Positions 52,042 to 61,714 are shown, counted from the first letter of the stretch. The stretch is 64,000 nucleotides of DNA from Lishizhenia sp965656535 (GCA_965656535.1 CBFHKX010000001.1:496001-560000); one strand, 5' to 3'. Notes: generated by a model from the sequence alone, not told the origin. Program-made: numbers and translations.

Positions 52042-54030
52042 ATGGAACAAAGACCAATAACAGACTGGCTTCCTCTTACCATGAAGGAAGTGCAAAAAAG
52101 AGGATGGGAAGAAATTGACGTAGTTATTATCTCCGGAGATGCCTATGTAGATCATCCTGCATTTGGTACAGCTGTAATTGGTCGTATAATAGAAGACGAA
52201 GGTTTTAAAGTTGCCGTAGTTGCACAACCCAATTGGCAAGATGATTTACGCGATTTTAAAAAGTTTGGAAAACCCAAATACTTTTTTGGCGTAACTGCCG
52301 GTTGTATGGATTCTATGGTAAACCATTACACAGCTAACAAGCGTTTACGTTCTACAGATGCGTATACAGCAGGCGGACAAGCAGGTTTTAGACCCGATTA
52401 TGCAACTACAGTTTACTCTAAAATCTTAAAAGAACTCTATCCAGATGTACCCGTTTTAATTGGTGGTATAGAAGCATCTTTGCGTAGAGTAACACACTAT
52501 GATTATTGGGAAGACAAACTTTTTCCAACCATTTTAGAAGATTCTAAAGCAGATATGTTAGTATATGGTATGGGAGACCAACCCTTGCGAGACATGCTTA
52601 GGCTATTGAAAAAAGGCGTTCCGTTTGAATCTCTAAAAACACTTAACCAAACAGCCGTTTTGGTAGATGGACACGATGAATTGCCTAAAAATAAGAATTG
52701 GGAAACCGTTGAGTTAGCCTCACACGAAGAATGTTTAGAAGATAAAATTAAATACGCTGCTAATTTTAAAGTGGTAGAAGTAGAGTCTAACAAGCTCAAT
52801 GCAAAAAGAATTATACAAAAAATTGGTGCTAAAACCTTGGTAATTAATCCTCCATACAAAACAATGGAAGAAAAAGAGATAGACCAATCTTTTGATTTGC
52901 CTTACACCCGTTTACCGCATCCAAAGTATAAAAAACGTGGAGCAATTCCAGCATATGATATGATACGTTTTTCTATCAATATGCACCGCGGTTGTTTTGG
53001 TGGTTGTAGTTTTTGTACCATTTCTGCCCATCAAGGTAAGTTTATTGCTTCGCGCTCAGAAACATCTATTTTAAAAGAGTTAGAACAGGTAACAGCAGAT
53101 CCAGAATTTAGAGGATACATCTCAGATATTGGTGGTCCATCGGCCAACATGTATAAAATGAAAGGGAAAGATATGTCAATCTGCGAGCGTTGTTCTGCTC
53201 CTAGTTGCATACATCCCGTAATTTGCTCTAATTTAGAAACAGATCATAGTCACATGACTAAACTGTACCGCAAGGTAGATGAGCATCCAAAAGTGAAAAA
53301 AGCATTTATAGGTTCTGGTATTCGGTACGATTTATTGGCAGATGATTTCAATAAAAATAACGAAGACGGCAACCATGATGAATATATAGAACAAGTAGTA
53401 ACAAGGCACGTATCTGGGCGTTTAAAAGTTGCACCAGAGCATACCTCAGATGCTACTTTACGTGTAATGCGTAAACCATCGTTTAAATATTTCCATAAGT
53501 TTAAAGAAAAGTACGATCGTATACAGTTAAAGCATAACCTTAACCAACAACTTATACCTTACTTCATTTCTTCTCACCCAGGTTGCGAAGAAGAAGACAT
53601 GGCAAATCTAGCTGCAGAAACCAAAGACATGGGCTTTCAGTTAGAGCAAGTACAAGATTTTACACCAACACCCATGACTGTTGCTACCGTAATTTATTAC
53701 GCAGGTGTGCATCCGTATACGTTAAGACCCGTTTTTACCGCAAAAACACGCGAGCAAAAGCAAGATCAAAACAAATTTTTCTTCTGGTATAAAAAAGAAA
53801 ACAGAGCTTGGATAAAATCTCGACTTACCAAAGCAAACCGCCTAGATTTAATAGAGCAACTTATTGGAGAAGAAAGGAAAAATCCACATCAACAAAAAGG
53901 CGGTAAAAAGAAAGTATATAACCAAGTGAGTGCTAATACGGGTAACGCTCCAAAAGGCAAAAGTCGTAGAACCCAAGCCAAAAAAGAAATACCAAAGTGG
54001 TTACAAGAAAGGCGCAAGAAAGGCAAATAA
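52042..54030 (+). CDS. YgiQ-family radical SAM protein
   Basis: 662 residues. The [4Fe-4S]-binding C-x3-C-x2-C (Cys 318, 322, 325) is in HRGCFGGCSFCTI, preceded by a B12-binding-like N-terminal domain (about 15-160, VVIISGDAYVDHPAFG) and followed by the YgiQ-specific C-terminus with HPYTLRPVFTAKTREQKQDQ (residues given in full, 20). The tail after 610 is basic and low-complexity (KKVYNQ, KSRRTQAKK). YgiQ proteins are widespread and of unknown reaction, possibly RNA or peptide modification. A second cysteine group CERCSAPSC near 380 may bind another cluster. Stands alone. Confidence 0.93.
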   Translation: MEQRPITDWLPLTMKEVQKRGWEEIDVVIISGDAYVDHPAFGTAVIGRIIEDEGFKVAVVAQPNWQDDLRDFKKFGKPKYFFGVTAGCMDSMVNHYTANKRLRSTDAYTAGGQAGFRPDYATTVYSKILKELYPDVPVLIGGIEASLRRVTHYDYWEDKLFPTILEDSKADMLVYGMGDQPLRDMLRLLKKGVPFESLKTLNQTAVLVDGHDELPKNKNWETVELASHEECLEDKIKYAANFKVVEVESNKLNAKRIIQKIGAKTLVINPPYKTMEEKEIDQSFDLPYTRLPHPKYKKRGAIPAYDMIRFSINMHRGCFGGCSFCTISAHQGKFIASRSETSILKELEQVTADPEFRGYISDIGGPSANMYKMKGKDMSICERCSAPSCIHPVICSNLETDHSHMTKLYRKVDEHPKVKKAFIGSGIRYDLLADDFNKNNEDGNHDEYIEQVVTRHVSGRLKVAPEHTSDATLRVMRKPSFKYFHKFKEKYDRIQLKHNLNQQLIPYFISSHPGCEEEDMANLAAETKDMGFQLEQVQDFTPTPMTVATVIYYAGVHPYTLRPVFTAKTREQKQDQNKFFFWYKKENRAWIKSRLTKANRLDLIEQLIGEERKNPHQQKGGKKKVYNQVSANTGNAPKGKSRRTQAKKEIPKWLQERRKKGK

Positions 54031-54138
54031 TAGGCTATTTAAGAGCAAGTATTGAGAAAAGAAACCTCAATCAATAAATTGCAGCTCTAGTTCTTAGATC
54101 ATTGTTACTGATAAATCTAAGGTAGATATATTTAGTTT

Positions 54139-54242
54139 TTGGGCATTCCCCGCCTATCGTTGGGTCGCGCTATCCGCACTCGCTTTTTTATTCCTATCGT
54201 AATAAAAAGAGCTCAAACAAATGCTCCTATCCCTAATGCGGT
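54139..54242 (-). repeat. Structured dispersed element, copy R2 (inverted)
   Basis: Read on the minus strand it aligns with 28176-28285 over its whole length: CCGCATTAGGGATAG, AGCATTTG, GAGCTC, GCGAGTGCGGATAG, CGACCCAACGATAGGC. End stem GCATT/AATGC replaces GCGTT/AACGC, and the central hairpin TTTTTATT/AATAAAAA replaces the unlike arms of R1, with the bulged C kept. Pairing is thus conserved while sequence changes. Confidence 0.75.
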
Positions 54243-54351
54243 TTCGTTTATAATTTTTCTGTATCAAGTATAAAGAGGTTAATTTTTTCAATCAAAAACC
54301 AACTAACGCTTCTACTGTCACAAACCAATACGCCTAATCTCAAAATAGTGT

Positions 54352-54359
54352 TAATTTTG
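54352..54359 (+). promoter_or_regulatory. -7 box that decides the pepA start
   Basis: TAATTTTG matches TANNTTTG, 18 bp before the ATG at 54378. It lies inside the longer frame that opens with GTG at 54348, which makes the shorter protein more likely. Confidence 0.45.
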
Positions 54360-54377
54360 TATCAAAAGGGATACACT

Positions 54378-55709
54378 ATGTTCGCACAAATAAGAATTAC
54401 AGCAAAAGCAAATAGCAAAAATTCGCTAGTTAAAATAAGTACAGACAAAAGAGCAAAAGATTTTGACTACGCTAAAAACGGAGATCAATTTATTTTTACT
54501 GTAAAAACCAATACAGAAGAAAAACTAAGAGTTGCGGGTCATAAAATAAGAACACTGCTTCCTAAAGAAACAAAAACAGTAGATATAGAAGGCAAAAACG
54601 CTAACTACGTTGCAGAGGGATTACAGCTTTCTAACTATCAATTTTTAAAGTATTTTAAAGATAAGAAAGAGAAAAGCTATGCCTTAAAAACCATTAATTG
54701 GGTAAAAGGAGAGAAAACAACAGCAACTTTCTTAAACAATAACGCAAAAGCAGTTTGCTGGGCAAGAGATCTTGTAAACGAACCATTATCTTACCTTACC
54801 GCACCAAAATTATCAGAAGAAATTACCGCAAAAGGTAAAGAAGCTAGTTTTAAGGTAGAAGTTTTAGAAAAATCTAAGATAGAAGCACTTAAAATGGGCG
54901 GTTTATTGGCAGTTAACAAAGGTTCTATAGATCCTCCAACGTTCACTATTTTAGAGCATAAACCAAAAAACCCGGTCAATAAAAAGCCAATTGTTTTGGT
55001 AGGTAAAGGTGTGGTTTATGATACAGGAGGTTTGAGTTTAAAACCAACCGCACATTCTATGGATATTATGAAATCAGACATGGGTGGTGCTGCTTGTATG
55101 GCTGCTACGGTTTATGCAATGGCTTTAAATAAAAGCAATGTACACGTTATAGGTTTAATACCTGCAACAGATAACAGACCGGGCGGTAATGCGTATGTTC
55201 CTGGAGATGTAATTACCATGTATGATGGTACAACAGTAGAAGTACTAAATACAGACGCAGAAGGTAGAATGATTTTAGCAGATGCTTTAGCATACGCAAA
55301 TAAGTTTGAGCCAGAACTGGTAATTGATGCAGCTACTTTAACAGGTGCAGCAGTAAGAGCTGTAGGTACAAAAGCTACTTGCGTTATGGGTAATGCCAAA
55401 GAGAAATACTTTACGGCTTTAGATAAAGCAGGGTATGAAACACAAGAGCGTTTGGTGCGTTTTCCGTTTTGGGATGATTATGCCGAGGAAATAAAATCTA
55501 GTATTGCAGATCTTAAAAACTTGGGCGGAGCCTATGCTGGACAAATTACAGCAGGTAAGTTCTTAGAGCATTTTGTAAACTATCCGTATATTCATTTAGA
55601 TATTGCCGGACCAGCATTCTTAGAATCTCCACAAGATTATAAAGGTAAAGGCGGTACAGGAGTAGGAGTGAGATTATTATCTCAATTCTTTAACAACATG
55701 GAAAAATAA
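54378..55709 (+). CDS. pepA: Leucyl aminopeptidase family M17
   Basis: 443 residues from the ATG at 54378. A cytosolic metallo-aminopeptidase removing N-terminal residues from peptides. The C-terminal catalytic domain holds the two-metal site: GKGVVYDTGGLSLKP (Lys, Asp), KSDMGGAACM (Asp) and NTDAEGRMILADAL (Asp, Glu, Arg). The N-terminal domain is diverged, as is common in M17 members of Bacteroidota. The next gene starts two bases after its stop, so it leads the pepA-pdxA-DUF177 unit. Confidence 0.93.
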   Translation: MFAQIRITAKANSKNSLVKISTDKRAKDFDYAKNGDQFIFTVKTNTEEKLRVAGHKIRTLLPKETKTVDIEGKNANYVAEGLQLSNYQFLKYFKDKKEKSYALKTINWVKGEKTTATFLNNNAKAVCWARDLVNEPLSYLTAPKLSEEITAKGKEASFKVEVLEKSKIEALKMGGLLAVNKGSIDPPTFTILEHKPKNPVNKKPIVLVGKGVVYDTGGLSLKPTAHSMDIMKSDMGGAACMAATVYAMALNKSNVHVIGLIPATDNRPGGNAYVPGDVITMYDGTTVEVLNTDAEGRMILADALAYANKFEPELVIDAATLTGAAVRAVGTKATCVMGNAKEKYFTALDKAGYETQERLVRFPFWDDYAEEIKSSIADLKNLGGAYAGQITAGKFLEHFVNYPYIHLDIAGPAFLESPQDYKGKGGTGVGVRLLSQFFNNMEK

Positions 55710-55711
55710 AC

Positions 55712-56818
55712 ATGGATAAGAAAGAAAAAGAAAAAATTCCATCTGGAAGAAAACCTGTAAGAGTAGGTATTTCATTAGGAGATACAAACGGTATTGGTCC
55801 AGAGGTTATTATAAAAGCATTTAGCGATAATAAAATGTTGGCAGAGTGTACACCAATTATTTATGGAAGTACAAAAACAATGTCGTACCATAAAAAAGCC
55901 ATTAACGATAACTTTTTTGTGTACCAAAGAGTAGAGGATGCCAACAATGCTAAGGATAGAAAAGTAAACATTGTTTCTTGCTGGAGCGAGGTAGTTAAAA
56001 TAGAACTAGGAAAACCAACAGAAACAGGTGGTAAATATGCATTTCAATCTTTAAAACACGCTACAGAAGATTTAGCTGCAGGTAAAATAGATGTATTGGT
56101 AACCGCTCCAATCTCTAAAGAAACAATACAAAAAGCAGGATTTGAGTTTCCTGGTCATACAGAGTATTTAGCAGATATGGCAGGTCAGGCAGAAGCATTG
56201 ATGACGATGGTTTCTGGAGATTTACGCGTAGCGTTAGTTACCAGTCATATTCCCTTAAAAGAAGTGCCAGCTGCCGTAACAAAAGAAAAAATAGTTCAGA
56301 AACTAAAAGCGTTTAGTCAAAGTTTAGAAAAGGATTTTGGCATAATAAAACCAAAGATTGCTGTTTTAGGTCTAAATCCGCACGCTGGTGAGCAAGGTAA
56401 GATAGGAGAAGAAGAAATTGAAATTATACACCCAGCAATTGCCCAGGCAAAAGCAGAAGGTATTATGGCGTTTGGATCTTTTCCGGCAGATGGTTTTTTT
56501 GGTTCTAACCAATACAATCAATACGATGGCGTTTTAGCCATGTATCACGATCAGGGCTTAACAGGTTTTAAAGCCTTAGCCTTTGAAGATGGAGTAAACT
56601 TTACAGCCGGTTTGCCTATTGTAAGAACATCTCCAGACCATGGTACTGCGTTTGATATTGCTGGTCAAGATAAAGCAAATGCGCAATCTATGCGCAGCGC
56701 AATTTATTTGGCTATGGATGTGTTTAGAACCCGTCAATTTGTTAAAGAAGCTAATGCAGATCCTTTGCCTATTTCTGAGAAGAAACAATACAAAGGAAAA
56801 GGCAAAAGAGAAGAATAG
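55712..56818 (+). CDS. pdxA: 4-Hydroxythreonine-4-phosphate dehydrogenase
   Basis: A 368-residue NAD enzyme of the DXP-dependent pyridoxal phosphate route. VGISLGDTNGIGPEV begins the fold after an unusual basic 16-residue extension; metal-binding histidines occur in FPGHTEYLA, MYHDQGLTGFK and SPDHGTAFDIAG. The C-terminus is again lysine-rich (KKQYKGKGKREE). Length slightly above the usual 330. Found directly upstream of the DUF177-rpmF block in many Bacteroidota, an order preserved here. Confidence 0.95.
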   Translation: MDKKEKEKIPSGRKPVRVGISLGDTNGIGPEVIIKAFSDNKMLAECTPIIYGSTKTMSYHKKAINDNFFVYQRVEDANNAKDRKVNIVSCWSEVVKIELGKPTETGGKYAFQSLKHATEDLAAGKIDVLVTAPISKETIQKAGFEFPGHTEYLADMAGQAEALMTMVSGDLRVALVTSHIPLKEVPAAVTKEKIVQKLKAFSQSLEKDFGIIKPKIAVLGLNPHAGEQGKIGEEEIEIIHPAIAQAKAEGIMAFGSFPADGFFGSNQYNQYDGVLAMYHDQGLTGFKALAFEDGVNFTAGLPIVRTSPDHGTAFDIAGQDKANAQSMRSAIYLAMDVFRTRQFVKEANADPLPISEKKQYKGKGKREE

Positions 56819-56833
56819 TATTATACAGTAAGG

Positions 56834-57391
56834 ATGAAGCATAGAAAAGGAGATTTTATTATTCCGTTTGAAGGATTAAAGGTAGGAATGCATAACTATG
56901 AGATGCAAATTACTGATGCCTTTTTCGAGAATATGGATTATTCTATTGTAGAATCTGGAGATATTGCAGTAGAACTTGAGCTAGAGAAAAAAGAAACCAT
57001 GTTGGTTGCCAACTTTGTAATAGATGGTAATGCAAACGTGCTGTGTAATCGATGCAATGATCCTTTAGAAGAATATATCTACGGAGAGTATAGAATTGTA
57101 TTTAAGTTTGGCGATGAGGTAAGCACAGATGAGAACCTTGTAATCTTGGAGCCTAAAACGTATGAGTTAGATATCACAAACTATTTATATGAATTAATTA
57201 CAATTTCATTACCCACACGCTCCGTGCACGATGATGGAGAGTGTAACGAGGAAATGTTAGACCTTTTAAATAAGTACACAGGCTCTGGTGCAGAAGCCAA
57301 CGAGAGGTTATCTTTAAAAAGACGCGACGAAGAAGAGGAAGACAACGATGATGAAATTGATCCACGTTGGGCAGCTTTGAAAGGTCTTTAA
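56834..57391 (+). CDS. DUF177 (YceD-like) protein
   Basis: 185 residues. The DUF177 core shows CNRCNDPLEEYI near 73-84, the cysteine pair expected for the family, then YELDITNYLYELITISLP and a very acidic C-terminal region ending EIDPRWAALKGL, a strongly conserved finish. In other bacteria YceD is involved in 23S rRNA processing or ribosome assembly and is next to rpmF, as it is here. Starts 15 bp after pdxA. Confidence 0.92.
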   Translation: MKHRKGDFIIPFEGLKVGMHNYEMQITDAFFENMDYSIVESGDIAVELELEKKETMLVANFVIDGNANVLCNRCNDPLEEYIYGEYRIVFKFGDEVSTDENLVILEPKTYELDITNYLYELITISLPTRSVHDDGECNEEMLDLLNKYTGSGAEANERLSLKRRDEEEEDNDDEIDPRWAALKGL

Positions 57392-57460
57392 ATATAAATA
57401 GATAGAAAGAGAGCAAAATAAACTTTTAACAATGAAATGTTTTTAATCATTTTATTTTTA

Positions 57461-57468
57461 TAACTTTG
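57461..57468 (+). promoter_or_regulatory. -7 box of the rpmF operon
   Basis: TAACTTTG followed by CACTCCC, a typical strong Bacteroidota promoter start. The first ATG (rpmF) is 135 bp further on, so the leader is unusually long; it includes a hairpin AATTAAGG-TCAAAG-CCTTAGTT near 57486-57507. Confidence 0.55.
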
Positions 57469-57602
57469 CACTCCCAATTTTAAATGAATTAAGGTCAAAG
57501 CCTTAGTTACACAGATTTAAGCAAGCTTTTAAACCGCTGATTTTAGTTCTGTTTGATTAGAAAAGGGTTAGATTTTGATTAAAATTTTTAAATAAATAGA
57601 AA

Positions 57603-57794
57603 ATGGCACATCCTAAAAGAAGAATCTCTACCACAAGACGTGATAAGAGAAGAACGCATAAGAATGCGGTAGCAGGTAATATTGCAACTTGTCCTACGAC
57701 AGGTCAGCCTCACTTATTTCACCGTGCTTTCTGGCATGAAGGAAAACTATACTACAAGGGAAGAGTAATCGCTGAAAAAGAAGTTGCAGTTTAA
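57603..57794 (+). CDS. rpmF: 50S ribosomal protein L32
   Basis: 63 residues, begins MAHPKRRISTTRRDKRRTH. The usual two CxxC zinc pairs are reduced to one cysteine (ATCPTTGQPHLFHRAF), as normal for this phylum, so zinc is probably not bound. First gene of a strong operon continuing into plsX-fabH-accB-accC, the classical link of ribosome and fatty-acid genes. The long leader may allow control by the ribosomal protein itself. Confidence 0.97.
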   Translation: MAHPKRRISTTRRDKRRTHKNAVAGNIATCPTTGQPHLFHRAFWHEGKLYYKGRVIAEKEVAV

Positions 57795-57828
57795 TAACTG
57801 TAGAGTGGTTTAACTCATTTATTTCCTG

Positions 57829-58767
57829 ATGAAGATCGGAATAGATATTATGGGAGGAGATTTTGCCCCAGACGCAAACGTGTCTGGAGCAATCCTCGCA
57901 AATCAAGAACTTCCTCAGGATGTTGAAATTGTCTTGCTCGGTGATGAAGCACTTGTAAAAGAGCGCATTGTTGCATTGGGCGGTAAAGTAGATGATTTTC
58001 AAATTGTGCATGCACCAGAGGTGATTACCATGCACGACCATCCTACCAGAGCTATACCTCAAAAACCAAACAGTACTATTTCTATTGGGTTTGATTTATT
58101 AGCGAAAAACGAAATTCAAGCTTTTGCAAGCACCGGCAACACAGGTGCCATGTTGGTAGGTTCTATTTACAAAATCAATTCTATTCCAGGAATTATTCGT
58201 CCGTGTATCACGTCTACTGTTCCCAACATAAAAGGAGCAAATTCTTTAATATTGGATGTAGGTTCTAATGCAGATTGTAAGCCAGATGTGTTGTATCAAT
58301 TTGCTATTTTAGGCTCTCTCTATGCACAACAAGTGTATGGCATAGAAAATCCTAAAGTGGGTTTACTTAATATCGGAGAAGAAGAATCAAAGGGAAACCT
58401 TTTAACACAATCTGCTTATAAATTAATGGACGGAAGTTCTGACTTTAATTTTGCCGGGAATATTGAAGGTAGAGATATTTTTACAGGAAAGGTAGATGTT
58501 ATTGTTTGCGACGGTTTCACGGGCAATGTGGTACTTAAACAAGCCGAAGGAATGTTTGGTTTGATTAAGAAACGTGGAATAAAAGATGAATATTTTGACC
58601 GATTTAATTATGAAAACTACGGCGGAACTCCTATTTTGGGCGTCAATTCGAATGTAATTATAGGTCACGGCATCTCAAATGATATTGCAGTTAAAAATAT
58701 GTTATTACATTCGTACGACGTAAGCAAGTCAAATTTGACGCAAAAGATTAAAGAAGCATTTAAGTAA
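57829..58767 (+). CDS. plsX: Phosphate acyltransferase PlsX
   Basis: 312 residues; converts acyl-ACP and phosphate to acyl-phosphate for PlsY. Begins MKIGIDIMGGDFAPDA; other motifs are FASTGNTGAMLVGS and VCDGFTGNVVLK, which form the active-site dimer cleft. Peripheral membrane enzyme. 34 bp after rpmF and one base before fabH. Confidence 0.96.
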   Translation: MKIGIDIMGGDFAPDANVSGAILANQELPQDVEIVLLGDEALVKERIVALGGKVDDFQIVHAPEVITMHDHPTRAIPQKPNSTISIGFDLLAKNEIQAFASTGNTGAMLVGSIYKINSIPGIIRPCITSTVPNIKGANSLILDVGSNADCKPDVLYQFAILGSLYAQQVYGIENPKVGLLNIGEEESKGNLLTQSAYKLMDGSSDFNFAGNIEGRDIFTGKVDVIVCDGFTGNVVLKQAEGMFGLIKKRGIKDEYFDRFNYENYGGTPILGVNSNVIIGHGISNDIAVKNMLLHSYDVSKSNLTQKIKEAFK

Positions 58768-58768
58768 T

Positions 58769-59764
58769 ATGAGTAAAGTTACTGCAGCAATTACAGGTGT
58801 ACAAGGGTATGTGCCAGAGCACGTAGTTACCAATAATGATTTAGCTAAGATTGTAGATACATCAGACGAATGGATAACTACCCGAACAGGAATTAAAGAA
58901 AGACGTTACGCTAAAGACATGTCTACTTCTGATATGGCTGTAAAAGCTGTAGAAGGGCTCTTAGCAAAAACAGGTAATAAACCAGAAGATATAGATTTAG
59001 TAATTCTTGCTACTGTTACTCCAGATTATCCTTTTCCGTCAACTGCAAACGTAGTATGTGATAAAGCAGGCTTAACAAATGCTTGGGGTTTTGATCTAAA
59101 AGCAGCTTGTTCTGGTTTTATATATGCACTTTCTACGGGAGCTCAATTCATAGAGTCAGGCAAGCACAGTAAAGTTATTGTAATTGGTGTAGATAAAATG
59201 ACATCAATTTTAGATTTTGAAGATAGAGCAACTTGTATCATCTTTGGAGATGGAGCAGGAGCTGTCTTATTAGAAGCGAATAACGAAGGAAACGGAGTAA
59301 TTGATAGTATACTCAAAAGCGACGGTTCTGGGAGAAAATATTTAATACAACCGGGTGGTGGAGCTGTTAATCCTCCTTCGCATGAGACGGTTGATAAACG
59401 CATGCACTACGTTCACCAAGAAGGGAAGCAAGTGTTTAAATTTGCTGTAACAAATATGGCAGATGTTTCAGCAGAAATCATGGAAAAAAATAACCTTTCT
59501 AGTGAAGATGTTGATTGGTTAGTTCCGCATCAAGCCAATTTGAGAATTATAGATGCTACAGCAAACAGAATGGGATTACCGAAGGAAAAGGTAATGATTA
59601 ACATCCAAAAATATGGTAATACCACAGCAGGAACACTTCCATTGTGTTTATGGGATTGGGAAAACCAACTTAAAAAAGGAGATAATATAGTACTATCTGC
59701 CTTTGGAGGCGGATTTACTTGGGGTGCCGTTTATCTAAAATGGGCCTACAATACAGAAAAATAG
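58769..59764 (+). CDS. fabH: 3-Oxoacyl-ACP synthase III
   Basis: 331 residues; starts fatty-acid synthesis by condensing acetyl-CoA (or branched primers) with malonyl-ACP. Catalytic triad in LKAACSGFIYAL (Cys near 114), WLVPHQANLRI (His near 254) and YGNTTAGTLP (Asn near 284). DEWITTRTGIKERR is typical. The first gene-pair partner plsX ends one base before its ATG. Confidence 0.97.
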   Translation: MSKVTAAITGVQGYVPEHVVTNNDLAKIVDTSDEWITTRTGIKERRYAKDMSTSDMAVKAVEGLLAKTGNKPEDIDLVILATVTPDYPFPSTANVVCDKAGLTNAWGFDLKAACSGFIYALSTGAQFIESGKHSKVIVIGVDKMTSILDFEDRATCIIFGDGAGAVLLEANNEGNGVIDSILKSDGSGRKYLIQPGGGAVNPPSHETVDKRMHYVHQEGKQVFKFAVTNMADVSAEIMEKNNLSSEDVDWLVPHQANLRIIDATANRMGLPKEKVMINIQKYGNTTAGTLPLCLWDWENQLKKGDNIVLSAFGGGFTWGAVYLKWAYNTEK

Positions 59765-59802
59765 ATTAATTTTATTTACTCATATCAAAATTCATAGAAA
59801 CC

Positions 59803-60291
59803 ATGAATCTTAGTGAAGTACAAGACCTTATAAAATTCGTTTCAAAATCAGGTGTAACTGAGGTAGAAATTGAAAAGAAAGATTTTAAAATTACCATAAA
59901 GTCTGAAGGAAAGAAAAGCAAAACTGCTGATCAACCAATAATCGTTCAAGCAGCAGCTCCAGTAGCTCCTGCACCGCAAGCTGCTCCAGCTCCAGCACCT
60001 GTTGCTGCTGCTCCAGCGCCTGCTGCACCTGCTGCAAACGAGGAAGACAAGTACATTACAGTAAAATCCCCAATGATAGGAACGTTCTACCGTTCTCCAT
60101 CTCCAGATAAACCTGTTTTTGTAGAAGTTGGTCAACAAATTAAGCCCGGTGATGCCGTTTGTATCATAGAAGCAATGAAACTTTTCAATGAAATTGAAGC
60201 AGAAGTTTCTGGTAAAATAGTAAAAGTATTAGTAGATGATGCTACTCCGGTAGAGTACGATCAGCCATTATTTTTGGTAGATCCATCATAA
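59803..60291 (+). CDS. accB: Biotin carboxyl carrier protein of acetyl-CoA carboxylase
   Basis: 162 residues. An N-terminal helical part, a flexible Ala-Pro linker (about 50-80, repeated APAPAPVAAA-type units) and the biotinyl domain (about 85-162) with the biotin lysine at position 126 in EAMKLFNEIEAE. Carries carboxyl groups from AccC to the transferase AccAD. 38 bp after fabH, 29 bp before accC. Confidence 0.97.
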   Translation: MNLSEVQDLIKFVSKSGVTEVEIEKKDFKITIKSEGKKSKTADQPIIVQAAAPVAPAPQAAPAPAPVAAAPAPAAPAANEEDKYITVKSPMIGTFYRSPSPDKPVFVEVGQQIKPGDAVCIIEAMKLFNEIEAEVSGKIVKVLVDDATPVEYDQPLFLVDPS

Positions 60292-60320
60292 ACTAGTGTT
60301 CACTTTTAATCCTTAAAGGC

Positions 60321-61655
60321 ATGTTTAAGAAAATTTTAATTGCCAACAGAGGTGAAATTGCTTTACGTGTAATACGTACATGTAAAGAAATGGGTATTAA
60401 AACGGTTGCTGTATATTCTACGGCAGACAAAGAAAGTTTACCTGTTCGTTTCGCTGATGAGGCTGTTTGTATTGGTCCGGCTTCTAGCTCGCAATCGTAC
60501 TTACAAATACCAAATATTATTGCTGCTGCAGAAATTACAAATGCAGATGCTATACATCCAGGATACGGTTTCCTTTCAGAGAATGCACAGTTCTCTAAGG
60601 TGTGTCAAGAACATAACATTAAGTTTATTGGTGCTACACCAGAACAAATTGATGGTATGGGAGACAAATCTAACGCCAAATCAACAATGATTGCAGCGGG
60701 TGTTCCTTGTATTCCTGGTTCTAAAGGTCTTTTAAAAGATATAGAAGACGCTAAAAAAGTAGCCAAAAAGATAAAGTATCCTGTTATTATGAAAGCTACT
60801 GCCGGTGGTGGTGGTAAAGGAATGCGTATCGTTTGGAAAGAAGAAGATATCGAAGAGAACTGGAATTCAGCTCGTCAAGAATCTGCTGCTGCTTTTGGTA
60901 ATGATGGACTTTACATGGAGAAATTCATTGAAGAGCCAAGACACATAGAAATTCAGATTGCAGGAGACCAATTTGGTAACGCAATTCACCTTTCAGAACG
61001 GGATTGTTCTATACAACGTCGTCATCAAAAATTGGTAGAAGAAACACCTTCTCCGTTTATGACAGATGACTTACGTAAGAGAATGGGAGAAGCTGCAATT
61101 AAAGCTGCCAAAGCCGTTAAGTACGAAGGCGTAGGTACAGTTGAGTTCTTAGTAGATAAGCACAGAGATTTCTATTTTATGGAAATGAACACGCGTATCC
61201 AAGTAGAGCATACCATTACAGAAGAAGTAATTAATTTTGATTTAATTAAAGAACAAATCAAATTAGCTGCTGGTGATAAAATTACAGGAGGAAGTTTATT
61301 CCCTCAAATGCACGCAATACAGTGTAGAATTAACGCAGAAGATCCTTCTAATGGCTTTAGACCATCTCCAGGTAAGATAACTGATTATCACTCGCCAGGC
61401 GGACACGGAATTAGAATTGACACGCACATCTATGCAGGTTATATCATTCCACCGTTTTACGATTCAATGGTATCTAAGTTAATTACCGTAGCACAAACAA
61501 GAGAAGAAGCAATTCTTAAAATGAAACGTGCGTTAGACGAGTATGTAATAGATGGAATCAAAACAACAATTCCTTTCCACCAAAAGTTAATGGATGATCC
61601 TAAATTTAACGAAGGAGATTTCACAACAGCTTTTATGGAAACATTTGAATACTAA
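60321..61655 (+). CDS. accC: Biotin carboxylase subunit of acetyl-CoA carboxylase
   Basis: 444 residues, an ATP-grasp enzyme. N-domain with FKKILIANRGEIALRVIR (18), GYGFLSENA, the glycine-rich TAGGGGKGMRIV lid and EMNTRIQVEHTITEE active-site stretch. Works with AccB. Last gene of the rpmF operon; the terminator follows at once. accA and accD are elsewhere, as is common. Confidence 0.98.
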   Translation: MFKKILIANRGEIALRVIRTCKEMGIKTVAVYSTADKESLPVRFADEAVCIGPASSSQSYLQIPNIIAAAEITNADAIHPGYGFLSENAQFSKVCQEHNIKFIGATPEQIDGMGDKSNAKSTMIAAGVPCIPGSKGLLKDIEDAKKVAKKIKYPVIMKATAGGGGKGMRIVWKEEDIEENWNSARQESAAAFGNDGLYMEKFIEEPRHIEIQIAGDQFGNAIHLSERDCSIQRRHQKLVEETPSPFMTDDLRKRMGEAAIKAAKAVKYEGVGTVEFLVDKHRDFYFMEMNTRIQVEHTITEEVINFDLIKEQIKLAAGDKITGGSLFPQMHAIQCRINAEDPSNGFRPSPGKITDYHSPGGHGIRIDTHIYAGYIIPPFYDSMVSKLITVAQTREEAILKMKRALDEYVIDGIKTTIPFHQKLMDDPKFNEGDFTTAFMETFEY

Positions 61656-61677
61656 GTATAGATTACTTGTTAATATT

Positions 61678-61714
61678 AAAAATCCCGATTCATTAATTTG
61701 AGTGGGGATTTTTT
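61678..61714 (+). terminator. Terminator of the rpmF-accC operon
   Basis: Stem AAAAATCCC / GGGATTTTT with an 18-base loop and T-run, 23 bp after accC. Its T-run touches the beginning of repeat copy D. Confidence 0.8.

Larger units (their letters stand above)
54031..54377. other. Non-coding gap with structured element
   Basis: 347 bp without a gene between the YgiQ and pepA genes. It contains the inverted copy R2 of the structured element and, at its end, the pepA -7 box. Nothing else was recognised. Confidence 0.6.
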
